A stretch of 64,000 nt of DNA, taken from contig NZ_JBPZHB010000005.1 in NCBI RefSeq assembly GCF_051857545.1, forward strand, positions 310,001 to 374,000. The letters run 5' to 3'. A program made the position numbers and the translations under genes. The notes under the pieces were generated by a model. It saw only the letters and a list, made by a program, of their open reading frames with translations. It was not told where the DNA came from and did no database searches. The DNA comes from Larkinella sp051857545. Its GTDB lineage: Bacteria; Bacteroidota; Bacteroidia; Cytophagales; Spirosomataceae. Each line of letters begins with the position of its first letter. Within the stretch, counting starts at the first letter, position 1. Below are positions 17,883-27,783 of the stretch, in pieces.

Positions 17883-18845
17883 TCAATATCCCGGGTTTTG
17901 GGTTAAAATTGATTTCAGACTGATTTCCCGGAAAGGAATCGGAAACAGTTTGCGGTCGGCCGTAACGCTCATGTTCGTCAGGGCAATGTCGAGCGAAATG
18001 TATTTCGCCTTGAAAGCCTGCATGGTGGTCACCTCTTTTCCCCACCGAATCAGATCATGCCAGCGGTGGCCTTCGAAACACAATTCCAGGCGTCGTTCTT
18101 TCTCAATCGCCAGTTGCGCATCGGCTTGGGAAAGACCGCTTAAACTGGCCAGAGCCGCCCGGCTTCGGATGCTGTTGACCTGCGTCAGCGCCTGGGGTGT
18201 TTTGCCATTCTGATTGAGCGCTTCGGCATAGAGCAAAATCACATCGGCATACCGCAAAACCGGCCAGTCATTCTCCCCTTCGTTTGTAGGCAAACGAGTT
18301 CCCCTCGCCAAAACCGCTGCTGACGTACTGAACGGCGAAAACGATCTCGTCGTTGTTGTCTTTCCCGATGCCAAACACATCCGCCAGACTGGGCAGAATC
18401 CGGTACGTTCCGCTGCTGATCACCTCGGCCAGTTTGGTTTCCGCTTCGGCGTATTTCTTCTCCTGCACGTAGACTTTCCCCAGCAGGGATTTGGCCGCTC
18501 CGGCAGTGGCCCGACCCACATTGACACCCGTGTAACGAACAGGAAGTACTTTTTCGGCGTCCAGCAAATCTTTTTCGATCTGGGCATACACCTCCGCCGT
18601 TGTGTTGCGCGAAAACGTATAAGACTTGGCTTCGGTGGCGATTTCGGTCAGAATCAGCGGGACGCCGTTGAACAACCGAACCAGGTTGAAATACATCAGT
18701 GCCCGCAAAAATTTGGCTTCACCGATGTACTGGTTTTTCAGCGTCGCGTCCATCGTCACCCCCTCAATCCGCGCCAGAATCACGTTGGCCCCCGCAATGG
18801 TCCGGAGGCCAGCCAAAGTTCCGCTACTTCGGTGTCATTGGGCAT
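17883..18845 (-). pseudogene. SusD family gene, broken by frameshifts and deletions
   Basis: Two frames together make a damaged SusD. The 5' part (about 18268-18816) has AGANVILARIEGVTMDAT and YIGEAKFLRALMYFNLVRLFNG; a few residues of a still earlier part in another frame are seen at 18822-18845 (MPNDTEVAELW). The 3' part (17883-18300) has ENDWPVLRYADVILLYAEAL, VNSIRSRAAL and CFEGHRWHDLIRWGKE, ending in NPGY. At about 18280-18305 the frame changes, and roughly 80 residues normally present between EGNSFAYK and the WPVLRY block are missing. The signal peptide and about the first 100 residues are gone and no SusC is found upstream. The gene cannot make a working protein. It marks the GH38 locus as a former SusC/SusD-linked utilisation locus. 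Confidence 0.85.
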
Positions 18846-19206
18846 ACCAGGTTAAAACTGGACGAGCTTACTACTACAATAGAAGGGAGTACCGCTGTTG
18901 TACTGAAAAAGTTTGCTAAAAATTTAACCTGTATAAGAGTGGTGAACCACCATTGAAATGTACAGACGCCTGAAACAGGATTGGTTGAATGACAAGCGTG
19001 ATTTTAAAGTAGCGTTAGCAAGCCATTTGGGGTAGTCCGGTTTTGGTGGACAGTATCTAATGATCGTACGCTTCTTTCAATGTACAGATCTATCAGGCAA
19101 GTCTGGATCATGCCACGCTGCATAAGCCAAGGCTGCGTATAATTCATTCCCAATTTAATAGAAAAACGCTTGTTTTAGCAATAAAGAAACCGGAAGGATT
19201 ACTGGT
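18846..19206. other. gene-free stretch between a pseudogene and an ECF sigma gene
   Basis: No reading frame here resembles a known protein. A 25-codon frame from 18958 (MYRRLKQDWLNDK) has no recognised match. The stretch separates two divergent loci and probably holds the promoter of the sigma gene at 19207 and the debris of the missing SusC/SusD 5' end. I see no clear TAnnTTTG promoter box. Confidence 0.5.
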
Positions 19207-19764
19207 ATGAACGACAAGGATAAGCAACTCAGGGAGTGGCTGTTACAACTGGCTCAACACAACGATCACCGGTCATTTCGTCTGCTCTTCGAATCACTCT
19301 ACCCGGAACTGATGCGGTTTGCCCTGTACTATGTAAAAATTCGGGAAAGCGCCGAAGAGATTATTCAGGACGTCTTTCTCAAGATCTGGCAGATCCGCGC
19401 CACCCTCCTGACCATCCTGAATTTTCGCGCCTATCTGTTCACCACCACGCGCAACTTGTGCCTGAATTACCTTCAAAAAAAAAGCCAGTCGGTACCCATT
19501 TATTCGGATACCGCAGCCGAATCAGACCTCGCGGTCTCCGACAATGACCCCCAGCAGGCACTCGAACTGGTTGACATGCAGCACCGCATCAAAACCGCAG
19601 TGGATACGCTGCCTCCCCAATGCCGATTGATTTTTCAGTTGGTAAAAGAACAGGGTTTTTCGTACCGGGAAGTCGCTGATCTCTTGACCATTTCACCCCG
19701 TACCGTCGAAACCCAGATTGGGATTGCGCTCAAGAAAATTGCCGCTGCCCTGGGGTCTTATTGA
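19207..19764 (+). CDS. ECF sigma factor of a FecR/SusC signalling system
   Basis: 185 residues. Region 2 spans about 20-90: FRLLFESLYPELMRFALYYV, then SAEEIIQDVFLKIWQ, the classic EE-IIQDVF sigma-70 core-binding helix, then RAYLFTTTRNLCLNYLQKK, the -10 recognition helix. Region 4 spans about 125-180 with LPPQCRLIFQLVKEQGFSYREVA and LTISPRTVETQIGIALKKI, the -35 recognition helix. The gene is followed after 88 bases by a FecR gene and then a SusC with an STN domain, the standard order for trans-envelope sigma control. Family knowledge: substrate binding to SusC is relayed through STN to FecR, which then releases the sigma factor to raise transcription of the locus. Confidence 0.95.
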   Translation: MNDKDKQLREWLLQLAQHNDHRSFRLLFESLYPELMRFALYYVKIRESAEEIIQDVFLKIWQIRATLLTILNFRAYLFTTTRNLCLNYLQKKSQSVPIYSDTAAESDLAVSDNDPQQALELVDMQHRIKTAVDTLPPQCRLIFQLVKEQGFSYREVADLLTISPRTVETQIGIALKKIAAALGSY

Positions 19765-19852
19765 AATTGTAGAAAAAAAACTAAAAATTTTACTGATCCG
19801 CTTACGGGGTCCGGCCTGAAAATCGGTCTTTGCTTTTGAAACCCCAAAAGCA

Positions 19853-20914
19853 ATGCACAATTCTATCGACTGGACGCTGGTCGGCAAAATAGTTGCCAAC
19901 GAAGCTACCGATGCGGAACGGCAACAGTTCGACGACTGGCTGTCGGCACATCCTGAGCAAAAACCACTCCTGGACAATCTGCGCCGGTTCTGGCTGACAG
20001 CAGACGCGAAACTGCCCAATGACCCATTGGACATGGCGCGTGCTTTCGAACGCCTTCAGCAACGTATCGAGAACGAAAAAGTGGACGAATCACCTGCGGG
20101 ATCACGCTGGCGGGTGCGCCGGTGGGTTGGCTGGGCGGCAGCGGCTTCCGTGGCTATTGCGGTAGGCGTGTGGAGCTGGCTCCAGATCCAAACACCCGCT
20201 CCCCAGGCGGCTGCGCTGGTGGAGCAGATTAACCAGAAAGGAACCCGGTCACAAATTCGGCTGGCCGACGGCAGTGTGGTCTGGCTCAATGCCGACAGCC
20301 ATCTCCGGTTTCCGAAAGCATTCACGGGCAACCTGCGCGAGGTAACGCTGGAAGGCGAAGCATTCTTCAAGGTTACCCCTAATCCTAAACAGCCGTTTGT
20401 GGTTCGACTTGCCACGGGTTCGGTGCGGGTACTGGGTACATCGTTTAACATTCGGGCCTACCCGGGTGACACCACCGTTGAAACGTCGGTTGTGACCGGC
20501 CGGGTGGCGTTTATTGCCAAGCCCGCAGCAACCGAACAGAAGACCGGCAGCAAGTCGGCTACGACGCAAAAGGATACGCTACTTCTGACGCCGAACACAA
20601 AAGCCATTCAGTCGTTGACGCGACATTCCGTTGCCACTGAACCCACCGTTGCGGTTAACCAGATCGCCTGGACGGAATCGAAACTCGTTTTCCGGAACAC
20701 GCCAATGGGCGAGGTCGCCAAAACCCTCGAACGCTGGTATGGAACCCCCGTCACCCTCGAACGGGAGTCGTTGCGGCATTGCCCGTTGACGGGTACATTC
20801 CAAAACCAGAGCCTGCGGGAGGTAATGAACCTCATTGCCATGACCAATCGGTTTCAATATGAACTAACCCCGTCGCAGGTGACCATCAAGGGTCCCGGCT
20901 GCGACGGTCAGTGA
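19853..20914 (+). CDS. FecR family anti-sigma/sigma regulator
   Basis: 353 residues, inner-membrane protein. The cytoplasmic N-terminus (about 1-85) carries the helical sigma-binding part with DAERQQFDDWLSAHPEQKPL. One transmembrane helix lies at about 97-113 (WAAAASVAIAVGVWSWL). The periplasmic FecR domain follows (about 120-220): QKGTRSQIRLADGSVVWLNA, EVTLEGEAFFKVTP and VLGTSFNIRAYP. The C-terminal DUF4974-type domain (about 280-350) has LVFRNTPMGEVAKTLERWYG and is an STN-like fold thought to contact the receptor. It sits between the ECF sigma gene and an STN-SusC (gap 37), so the three should form one signalling chain. Confidence 0.95.
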   Translation: MHNSIDWTLVGKIVANEATDAERQQFDDWLSAHPEQKPLLDNLRRFWLTADAKLPNDPLDMARAFERLQQRIENEKVDESPAGSRWRVRRWVGWAAAASVAIAVGVWSWLQIQTPAPQAAALVEQINQKGTRSQIRLADGSVVWLNADSHLRFPKAFTGNLREVTLEGEAFFKVTPNPKQPFVVRLATGSVRVLGTSFNIRAYPGDTTVETSVVTGRVAFIAKPAATEQKTGSKSATTQKDTLLLTPNTKAIQSLTRHSVATEPTVAVNQIAWTESKLVFRNTPMGEVAKTLERWYGTPVTLERESLRHCPLTGTFQNQSLREVMNLIAMTNRFQYELTPSQVTIKGPGCDGQ

Positions 20915-20951
20915 TCCGTGCCCTTGTCTTGTTCTCTAACTCTGTTTCATA

Positions 20952-23900
20952 ATGAAAAAGCTCTTCATCTGCTGGTTACTGCTCGTATTATCAGGCCATA
21001 GCCCAATTTTATCAGCGCAGGACATCGCCAATGCCAGTGCGGTGGTATCGCCCAATGCGGTTACAGACGTTACCCTCGTGACGGTAGCGTCAGAAGGTCG
21101 AACGCTGGATTTGATCCTGCGCGACCTCGAACAGCAAACCGGGTATACGTTTGTTTACAGCAACGAGCAATTTCGGCAGCTAAAGCCATCGGTAACCGCC
21201 GTTCGCCAAACGCTTCTGACGGTACTCTCCTCGCTTCTGAAACCGCTGAACGTTGCCTATCAGATCGTTGGCACCCAGATTATCCTGTCGAACGAAGAGC
21301 GGGTGATTCGCGGCCGGGTAACCGATGCGGCCACGGGCGAAGGGTTGCCGGGCGTCAATATTACCCTCAAAAACACCAACCGGGGCACCACGACGGATGG
21401 GCAGGGAGACTACCGGATTAACCTGCCCGACGAACGCATTACGCTGGTGTTCAGCTACGTCGGATACGTACCGCAGGAAATCATTCCCGGCAACCAGACG
21501 ACCCTGAATGTGCAATTGGCGGCCGATGAGCGGTTGCTCCAGGAGGTGCAGGTGGTGGCCTTCGGTGAACAGCGCACCCGCGATCTGACGGGCTCCATTT
21601 CGTCGCTCAAAGCGGCCGACATCCGGCTCAACACGGCGGTCAGCCCCGATGTAGCCTTTCAGGGCCGTACGCCCGGTGTCCAGATCACGCAGGCGGGCGG
21701 AACACCCGGCGGGGCCGTGCGAATCAACGTGCGGGGCGTGGCCTCGATCAATTCCAATTCCCAGCCGCTGATTGTGATCGACGGCGTTCCGGTGCTAACG
21801 GGGGCTTTTGGCGCCGGGGGCGTGGCCATGAACCCGTTGTCGGAGATCAACCCCGATGATATCGAGAGCATGGAAATCCTGAAAGATGCGTCGGCATCGG
21901 TGCTGTTTGGATCCAGAGCGGCCAACGGCGTCCTGCTGATTACGACAAAGAAAGGCGTAAAAGGCAAACCCAAATTCGATGTTTCCTACCAGGAAGGCGT
22001 CAATACGGCGACCAACCGCGTCGATCTGGTCGACAATGGCGCCGACCACCTGAACATTTTGAAACAGGCCGCCCGCAACAACGTACGTGCCGGGCTGAAT
22101 CCACAATCTTCCAATTTGTCCAGTCTGCTGCCCACGGGCATTCTGCGCGGTTCCCTGACCCCGGCCCTCGACCCGCTGCTGGTCGACTCGACCACCCTCT
22201 ACAACACCAGCACCAACTGGCTCGATCAGGTGCTGCGACAGGGACGGTTCCGACAGGCCACGCTGGGCGTAAGTGCCGGAACCAACAAACTGACGGCTTA
22301 CCTCAGCGGCTCGTACCGGGGAGAAGATGGCATCGTGGTCGGGCAGTCATTTCGGCGGCTCAGCAGCCGGGCCAATCTGAAATACACGCCCACCCAATTT
22401 CTGTCGATGGGTGTCAATCTGTCGGCCAATGGCATTGAAGTCAACACGGTTCCGATCAACAACTCGTTCCGAACGGCCCTGAGCAACGCACTCCCCGCCT
22501 ACCCCTTGCAACTGGCCAATGGTTCACTTTTCAACGGCATCGCCAACGGCACCAATAATACCATCAGCATTGGGACCAATCCGGTTTTTTATCGCAACAA
22601 TTACAGCAATGTGGCCAATACATTCCGCAGCACCAATACCGGTTTCATCGATCTCAAACCGCTGGCCGGGCTCAGCATTCGAACGGAAGTGGGGTACGAT
22701 TTTCAGCGTACCCGCAGTGCTGTTTTGCTCAACCCAACGCTGTATCCGGCGGGTATCACCGGAGCAGAACGGGGCGGAAACGGGCGCGCTGAAAATCAGG
22801 AAATCAAAAACCGGACGTTCAACATCAACAACCTGATCAGCTACACCCGTACGCTCGGCAAAGATCACCGGCTGACGGTTCTGCTGGGCAACAACCTCCA
22901 GAGCACCCGCTCCGACAACGGCACCTACATTACCGAAAACGTACCGGATGGGGCCAGCCGGGGCCTGGACACGGCCCGAACGGTGGTTTACGACAATGAG
23001 CTTTCATTCCGGTTTGTGTCGTATTTTGGCCGGGTCAATTACATCCTCCGGGACAAGTACCTGTTCGAGTTCAGTGCCCGTACCGATGGGTCGAGCCGTT
23101 TTGGGCCGGGAAACCGCTGGGCCACGTTTCCCGGTGCTTCGGTGGGCTGGGTCGTGAGCGATGAGCCCTTCCTGCGCAACTCCACCGCCCTGAATTTCCT
23201 GAAACTTCGGGCGAGCTACGGTCTAACGGGCAATGCGGAGATTGGCAATTTCTCCTGGCAGAAAGTCTTTACCTATGTCGGCTACAACGCAGCGATCTAC
23301 GGCGGTGTACAGGGCGGGCAATTCACCAGCCCCGGCAACCGCGACCTGGGCTGGGAATCGACCCGCCAGCTCGACATTGGTGCCGACTTTCAACTGCTGG
23401 GCAAACGCCTGAGCGGGACCATCGACTTCTACAACAAGGTCTCCGATGGCCTCTTGCTCGACTACTCGCTGGGCCCACTGGCCGGCACGATCAGTAACGT
23501 GATGACGATCAACCTCGGGTCGGTGCGCAACCGGGGCATCGAGATCAGTCTGAGTTCGCGCAACATCGACCGGAAAAACCTGCGCTGGACCACCGATTTC
23601 AACATTGCCCGGAATGAAAACCGGGTGTTGAGTACCTATTCCGCCCCGTTTCTGAACTTTCCGTCGCAACTGATCAATGGGCCAAACATCGCCACGCCGG
23701 GCTATCCACTGGGCAACTACTACATGGTGCAGTTTGCCGGTTTCGACCCCGTAACGGGCAATGAACTGTTTTATGAACGCGACCGCTCGGTTTTTTCGAA
23801 TACCGGACAAACCGTTCGAACAGGTAACCTCTGGGATGGTACGGTGAGCAATCAGGCGGGCAATAACCAGTTTATCCTCAGAAATCGCACGCCTTATCCG

Positions 23901-24425
23901 GTATTTTTCGGTGGGCTAACCAATACGGTGCAACTGGGCCGCTTCGATTTGAGCGCACTGCTCTATTTTCAGGTCGGCAACTGGATTTATGACCAGGGCG
24001 AACGAACACAGAGTTATCCCTTTACCGGCCAGGTGTTGCGCCAGAACATTCCCGGTATTGGCAACGTGCAGCAGATGATCGGTCAGGGCGAAAACGCGAC
24101 GCTGAACCAACTGCAGTGGGCTTCCAATATGCGGGGTGTCGAGTCGACCCGGTTCCTGCACAATGGCTCGTTTGCCCGGCTGAAGAATGTTCAGGTTGGC
24201 TACAGCCTGCCCGGTGAAACCGCCCGCAAGCTGAAGCTTCGCAGCCTGCGGGTGACGCTAACCGGTCAGAACCTATTCACCATCACCAAATTCAACGGGT
24301 GGGACCCCGAGGTGTTCCGGAACGGCGGAGCCGGGCAAGCCGATGCCAACCTCTCTCCGGGCCTGACCAACAATGATTTGCCGCAGGTGAAGACGTATCT
24401 GCTGGGATTGAGCTTCGGCTTCTGA
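20952..24425 (+). CDS. SusC/RagA-type TonB-dependent transducer with STN domain
   Basis: 1157 residues with a signal peptide ending ILSAQ. An N-terminal STN (secretin/TonB short) domain at about 40-115 has LDLILRDLEQQTGYTFVYS and ends VGTQIILS. A carboxypeptidase-D-like domain follows at about 118-200 (VIRGRVTDAATGEGLPGVNI, VFSYVGYVPQEI). The plug follows at about 205-340 with FGEQRTRDLTGSIS, VNVRGVASIN, PLIVIDGVPV and MEILKDASASVLFGSRAANG. The rest is a 22-strand barrel ending GLSFGF. The STN domain is the part that talks to the FecR protein encoded just upstream, so this receptor imports its substrate and also reports its presence. Partner SusD is encoded 64 bases downstream. Confidence 0.97.
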   Translation: MKKLFICWLLLVLSGHSPILSAQDIANASAVVSPNAVTDVTLVTVASEGRTLDLILRDLEQQTGYTFVYSNEQFRQLKPSVTAVRQTLLTVLSSLLKPLNVAYQIVGTQIILSNEERVIRGRVTDAATGEGLPGVNITLKNTNRGTTTDGQGDYRINLPDERITLVFSYVGYVPQEIIPGNQTTLNVQLAADERLLQEVQVVAFGEQRTRDLTGSISSLKAADIRLNTAVSPDVAFQGRTPGVQITQAGGTPGGAVRINVRGVASINSNSQPLIVIDGVPVLTGAFGAGGVAMNPLSEINPDDIESMEILKDASASVLFGSRAANGVLLITTKKGVKGKPKFDVSYQEGVNTATNRVDLVDNGADHLNILKQAARNNVRAGLNPQSSNLSSLLPTGILRGSLTPALDPLLVDSTTLYNTSTNWLDQVLRQGRFRQATLGVSAGTNKLTAYLSGSYRGEDGIVVGQSFRRLSSRANLKYTPTQFLSMGVNLSANGIEVNTVPINNSFRTALSNALPAYPLQLANGSLFNGIANGTNNTISIGTNPVFYRNNYSNVANTFRSTNTGFIDLKPLAGLSIRTEVGYDFQRTRSAVLLNPTLYPAGITGAERGGNGRAENQEIKNRTFNINNLISYTRTLGKDHRLTVLLGNNLQSTRSDNGTYITENVPDGASRGLDTARTVVYDNELSFRFVSYFGRVNYILRDKYLFEFSARTDGSSRFGPGNRWATFPGASVGWVVSDEPFLRNSTALNFLKLRASYGLTGNAEIGNFSWQKVFTYVGYNAAIYGGVQGGQFTSPGNRDLGWESTRQLDIGADFQLLGKRLSGTIDFYNKVSDGLLLDYSLGPLAGTISNVMTINLGSVRNRGIEISLSSRNIDRKNLRWTTDFNIARNENRVLSTYSAPFLNFPSQLINGPNIATPGYPLGNYYMVQFAGFDPVTGNELFYERDRSVFSNTGQTVRTGNLWDGTVSNQAGNNQFILRNRTPYPVFFGGLTNTVQLGRFDLSALLYFQVGNWIYDQGERTQSYPFTGQVLRQNIPGIGNVQQMIGQGENATLNQLQWASNMRGVESTRFLHNGSFARLKNVQVGYSLPGETARKLKLRSLRVTLTGQNLFTITKFNGWDPEVFRNGGAGQADANLSPGLTNNDLPQVKTYLLGLSFGF

Positions 24426-24489
24426 CCTACCGAATAACCACAACGAACCACACCCTGCCCACAGGCACGGTTTCATTAAAATGACAACG

Positions 24490-26118
24490 ATGAAATATCC
24501 ATTTTTGATAGTCGTCCTTTTCACCCTCGCTGGTTGTGAAAGCTATCTCGACGAGGTGTCGTCCAAGCAATTGATTCAGGCTCAGAACGTCAGAACCGTT
24601 CAGGAACTGGAGATTCTGTCCACGGGTGCCTATGCGGGCATCGCCCGGAATGTGGCATTCGGCGGGAATGCGCTGATAATCGGTGAAACGTTTGGCGATC
24701 TGGTGGCCGTCAATAACACCAATTACCGCAACAGCCCCGGCCGGTCGTCACGGGTGTATACCTGGACACACCGCGAAGAAGATTACGGCTTTCAGGCCGA
24801 GTTTTTACAGTGGAGCACATTTGGCCTCACCAACGCCAACAACGTGCTGGAGATTTTGCGAACCGGGCAGATCCAAACACCCAACGAACCCGACCCCCGG
24901 CGCGACATCGCCCAGCAACGAAACCGGCTCGAAGGCGAGGCACGGTTTATCAGGGCGCTGTGTGTTTTTGAGCAAATGAGGCTGCTGGCCTACCCCTGGG
25001 GCCATACCACCGACAACAGCCATCCCGGCCCCATTGCGGCCTATAACTCCCTGTCGGATTTTGGCGACTTGACCTACCCGCGTCTGAGCGTTCGGGCCGC
25101 TTACGACTCGGTGCTGACCGATCTGCGCCTGGCCGAGCGGCTACTGCCCGAAAATTACGACCCGGCCCGTCACCTGCCCGACTACCAGCCCCGCGCCAAC
25201 CGATACGCAGCCTTGGCACTGATGGCCCGCGTGTATTTTCAGCAGGACAATGTGGATAGCTGTCTGGCGGTCTGTAACCGGTTGTTGGGTACGGGAACCG
25301 GCTATCGCTTTCCGCTGGCGACGGGGAATCAGATGCTGGCCAGCGTATTCCAGCGCACCGGCATTTCGCCGACGACCAATTCGGCCAACCGCGACGAGGT
25401 CATTTTTGAACTGGTCAATGTAGCGGGCCGCAACGTGCAAACCACCAACGCGGCTCCCATCCGGACCCATTACGTACTGCAATCGCCCTATACACCGGCT
25501 CAGCTCGCCAACGTCAACACGCTCACCAGCGGGCCGAACCTGCGCATGAGCCAACGATTCAAAACCCTGGCCAACTTCGACCGGGCCCGTGACCTGCGCT
25601 ACCGGACTCTGATCGACACCAGTTCGGCGGCAACCACGGCTACCGACTGGAGCAGCCCAAACCGCCTGTGGTTCAGTCGAAAATGGGGCGTTCAGGGTAC
25701 CACCAACCTCGGCCCGGCGCAGGGTGTCAACACCAATGTGGTACTGTACCGATCGGCGGAATTTGTGCTGATGCGGGCCGAGATGAATGCCCGAAAAGGA
25801 AACGCAGCCGCATCGCTGGCCGATCTGAACGCCGTTCGGACCCGGGCCGGACTGGCAGCACTGACGATGGGACCTGCCAATCTGCTGACCGAAATCCGGA
25901 CGGAGGTGGTGCGTGAGTTGTTTACCGAAGGTCAGCGGATTCATGACCTGAAACGCCGGCGCGAAGCCGTTGAACCCGCCGACCGCACAGCCTCGCCCAA
26001 TCAGGCCGACTGCGCCATTGCCGGCTGCCAGCCGATACCCTGGAACAGCCGCTTCACGGTGTTTCTGATCCCGCAGACCGTACTGGATCGCAACCCGCTG
26101 ATGGTTCAAAACGATTAA
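24490..26118 (+). CDS. SusD/RagB family nutrient-binding lipoprotein
   Basis: About 542 residues from the ATG at 24490 (MKYPFLIVVLFTLAGC); an ATG three codons earlier is possible but gives the same lipoprotein. Mature Cys is followed by ESYLDEVSSKQ. The SusD core has RNRLEGEARFIRALCVFEQMR near residue 155, ANRYAALALMARVYFQQDN near 235, and the C-terminal blocks FVLMRAEMNARKGNAAASL, VRTRAGLAAL and LFTEGQRIHDLKRR. It ends PLMVQND rather than the usual NPxW. The WDVKRW-type block is replaced by IHDLKRRREAVE, typical of a SusD subfamily linked to STN-SusC receptors. It acts as surface binding partner for the preceding receptor. Confidence 0.93.
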   Translation: MKYPFLIVVLFTLAGCESYLDEVSSKQLIQAQNVRTVQELEILSTGAYAGIARNVAFGGNALIIGETFGDLVAVNNTNYRNSPGRSSRVYTWTHREEDYGFQAEFLQWSTFGLTNANNVLEILRTGQIQTPNEPDPRRDIAQQRNRLEGEARFIRALCVFEQMRLLAYPWGHTTDNSHPGPIAAYNSLSDFGDLTYPRLSVRAAYDSVLTDLRLAERLLPENYDPARHLPDYQPRANRYAALALMARVYFQQDNVDSCLAVCNRLLGTGTGYRFPLATGNQMLASVFQRTGISPTTNSANRDEVIFELVNVAGRNVQTTNAAPIRTHYVLQSPYTPAQLANVNTLTSGPNLRMSQRFKTLANFDRARDLRYRTLIDTSSAATTATDWSSPNRLWFSRKWGVQGTTNLGPAQGVNTNVVLYRSAEFVLMRAEMNARKGNAAASLADLNAVRTRAGLAALTMGPANLLTEIRTEVVRELFTEGQRIHDLKRRREAVEPADRTASPNQADCAIAGCQPIPWNSRFTVFLIPQTVLDRNPLMVQND

Positions 26119-26144
26119 AACACGATAGCTAACCGACAACTCCG

Positions 26145-26819
26145 ATGAAAGTACTCCTCATCATCCTATTCACGCTGGCCGCATTGTTTGCCTGTCAGGA
26201 CGACGCCCTGCCTACCCTGGCTCCAGGCACGGATGCCCTCAAAACCCAACTGCGTGGCATCTGGCTGCCCACCCAGCTTCAGATCAAGTATCAGGTTGGT
26301 ATTATTCCCGGACAGCGCGATACCGTCGTTACCCTCACGCCCGGTACGGCCCCGCTGCTGGTGCCAAACCGGGCCAATGTGATCATGCCGTTTACCGATA
26401 CGCTCTACATCGGTACGGTAGCGACAGCCCGTGTCGACACCTTTTTTACCCGCAACCGGGGTCTCCGTCAACAGGGCAATTTCTTTTTGACAACCGGAGC
26501 GGATGAGGGCGCATCGGTGCTGCGGATTGGCCGCCCTACCTACACGCAAGGCCGATTGATTCGCTGGAATTATGACTTTATCTTCCACGGGACGGTTTTG
26601 CCCAATGCCCAGAATTTACCCGCCTATAGCTACACCAGTTACCCCAATTACCCAATCACCATTCGCGAAGTAAGCAGCAACCGGCTGGTGCTCAGTTTTC
26701 AGACAATCGGCAGCATTGGCAACCTGCCGCAGGTTGCGGTAACGCCGGCCAACCAGGGACTGAATACGACCTGGGCAGGCCGGGTGGGATTGATTACGGC
26801 GGTATTTACCAGGCAATAA
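26145..26819 (+). CDS. lipoprotein of unknown function at the end of the SusC/SusD operon
   Basis: 224 residues beginning with the lipoprotein signal MKVLLIILFTLAALFAC; mature Cys is followed by QDDALPTLAPG, whose acidic residues resemble the surface-export signal of Bacteroidota lipoproteins. The mature protein is predicted mainly beta: a lipocalin-like pattern of alternating strands with a LRGIWLPTQLQIKY block near 38 that recalls the small lipocalin-like lipoproteins (DUF5004 type) found next to SusD genes. It starts 26 bases after SusD and is the last gene of the sigma/FecR/SusC/SusD locus. It is probably a surface accessory binding protein. Family assignment is tentative. Confidence 0.7.
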   Translation: MKVLLIILFTLAALFACQDDALPTLAPGTDALKTQLRGIWLPTQLQIKYQVGIIPGQRDTVVTLTPGTAPLLVPNRANVIMPFTDTLYIGTVATARVDTFFTRNRGLRQQGNFFLTTGADEGASVLRIGRPTYTQGRLIRWNYDFIFHGTVLPNAQNLPAYSYTSYPNYPITIREVSSNRLVLSFQTIGSIGNLPQVAVTPANQGLNTTWAGRVGLITAVFTRQ

Positions 26820-26885
26820 ACTCAAAACCCGTTGCAGGAGCTTAGGACCGGAGAAAGATTAAAAGTCCTGCTAATTTTATGGTCT

Positions 26886-27128
26886 TCAAAATACCGAGTC
26901 TTGCCCAAAAAGTGGACGACACTCCAGCATTCGGTGCAAACAGGACCGATTAAGTTCAAACAGCCTCATCATAATCGGAAACAATTGTTGAAAGATTTCT
27001 GAACGTCTTTGCATCAAGCTGCTGATTCGCCCGATGGTTTTTTGTAGCAAATACTCATAGCAGATACCACCTTTTGAATAGCGATCTTCACTTGCCAATA
27101 GCAATCCACTTTGCTGCCATTCTACAAA
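26886..27128 (-). pseudogene. C-terminal fragment of an unidentified protein
   Basis: An 81-codon open frame with no start codon at a sensible place and a protein-like composition: FVEWQQSGLLLASEDRYSKG, then KTIGRISSLMQRR and FPIMMRLFELNRSCLHRML. It breaks at a stop codon at 27129 on the upstream side. I do not recognise the family. It lies at the edge of a zone that also holds fragments of HsdR and SRAP genes, so a truncated gene is more likely than a small intact one. The bases 27129-27355 after it contain nothing I can identify. Confidence 0.3.
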
Positions 27129-27355
27129 TCACCATACTCGTACATAGCCCCAAATCTGAAAACCCGGTTTCTTTTATTTGTGTCTTTGTATCGCTGGGGC
27201 TATTTCAGCGGGGATATACACTGCGGGCGTTCTGACTATCTTTTTGAAGTGTTTGACCGATGGGAAAAAGCCAGTAAAACCATCGTCCATCCTGACATTG
27301 CTTCATTTATTTACCGATAAATTGTAGTATTACAGGATTACTTTTTCAGACATTA

Positions 27356-27673
27356 ATGTTAACCCCTGAAGCTCAAGCTCGTAAGACCATCGACCGTATG
27401 CTCACCGCTGCCGGGTGGTGTCTACAGGACATGAAAACGTTGAATTTGTCGGCTGGAGCGGGTGTGGCTGTCCGGGAATACCCCACAGATTCCGGCCCGG
27501 CCGACTACCTGCTTTTCGTCGATCGAAAACCGGTGGGCGTTATCGAGGCCAAAGCAGAAGGCACCATCCTCACTCCCGTCGAGGAACAATCCAGTCGCTA
27601 CGCTACCAGCCGATTAAAATGGCAGAAGGCTGGTGAACCACTCCAATTTCTTACAGACGATCAGCCAGTATAA
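27356..27673 (+). pseudogene. N-terminal fragment of a type I restriction enzyme R subunit (HsdR)
   Basis: 105 residues matching the start of HsdR-type subunits: MLTPEAQARKTIDRMLTAAGW, then AVREYPTDSGPADYLLFVD and the nuclease core strand KPVGVIEAKAEG. Asp in ADYLLFV and Glu/Lys in VIEAKAEG are the PD-(D/E)xK endonuclease residues. The frame stops at 27673 just where the family continues for another 700 or more residues with helicase motifs, none of which follow. No HsdM or HsdS gene is present. It is a dead remnant of a defence system, probably left by a deletion. Confidence 0.8.
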
Positions 27674-27783
27674 TCACAGGTGTTCAAAAACAGCATTAAT
27701 CGAATCTGTTTCAAACTCCGAAAGGTAAATTTAGGTCGTTCGTTTATCTGTCAGTAGCTTAGCCGTTACAAAGCTCACCGTAC

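Noticed and set aside
27111..27320. 69-codon + frame from a TTG
   Set aside because: No recognisable motif, overlaps a minus-strand fragment and has no ATG.
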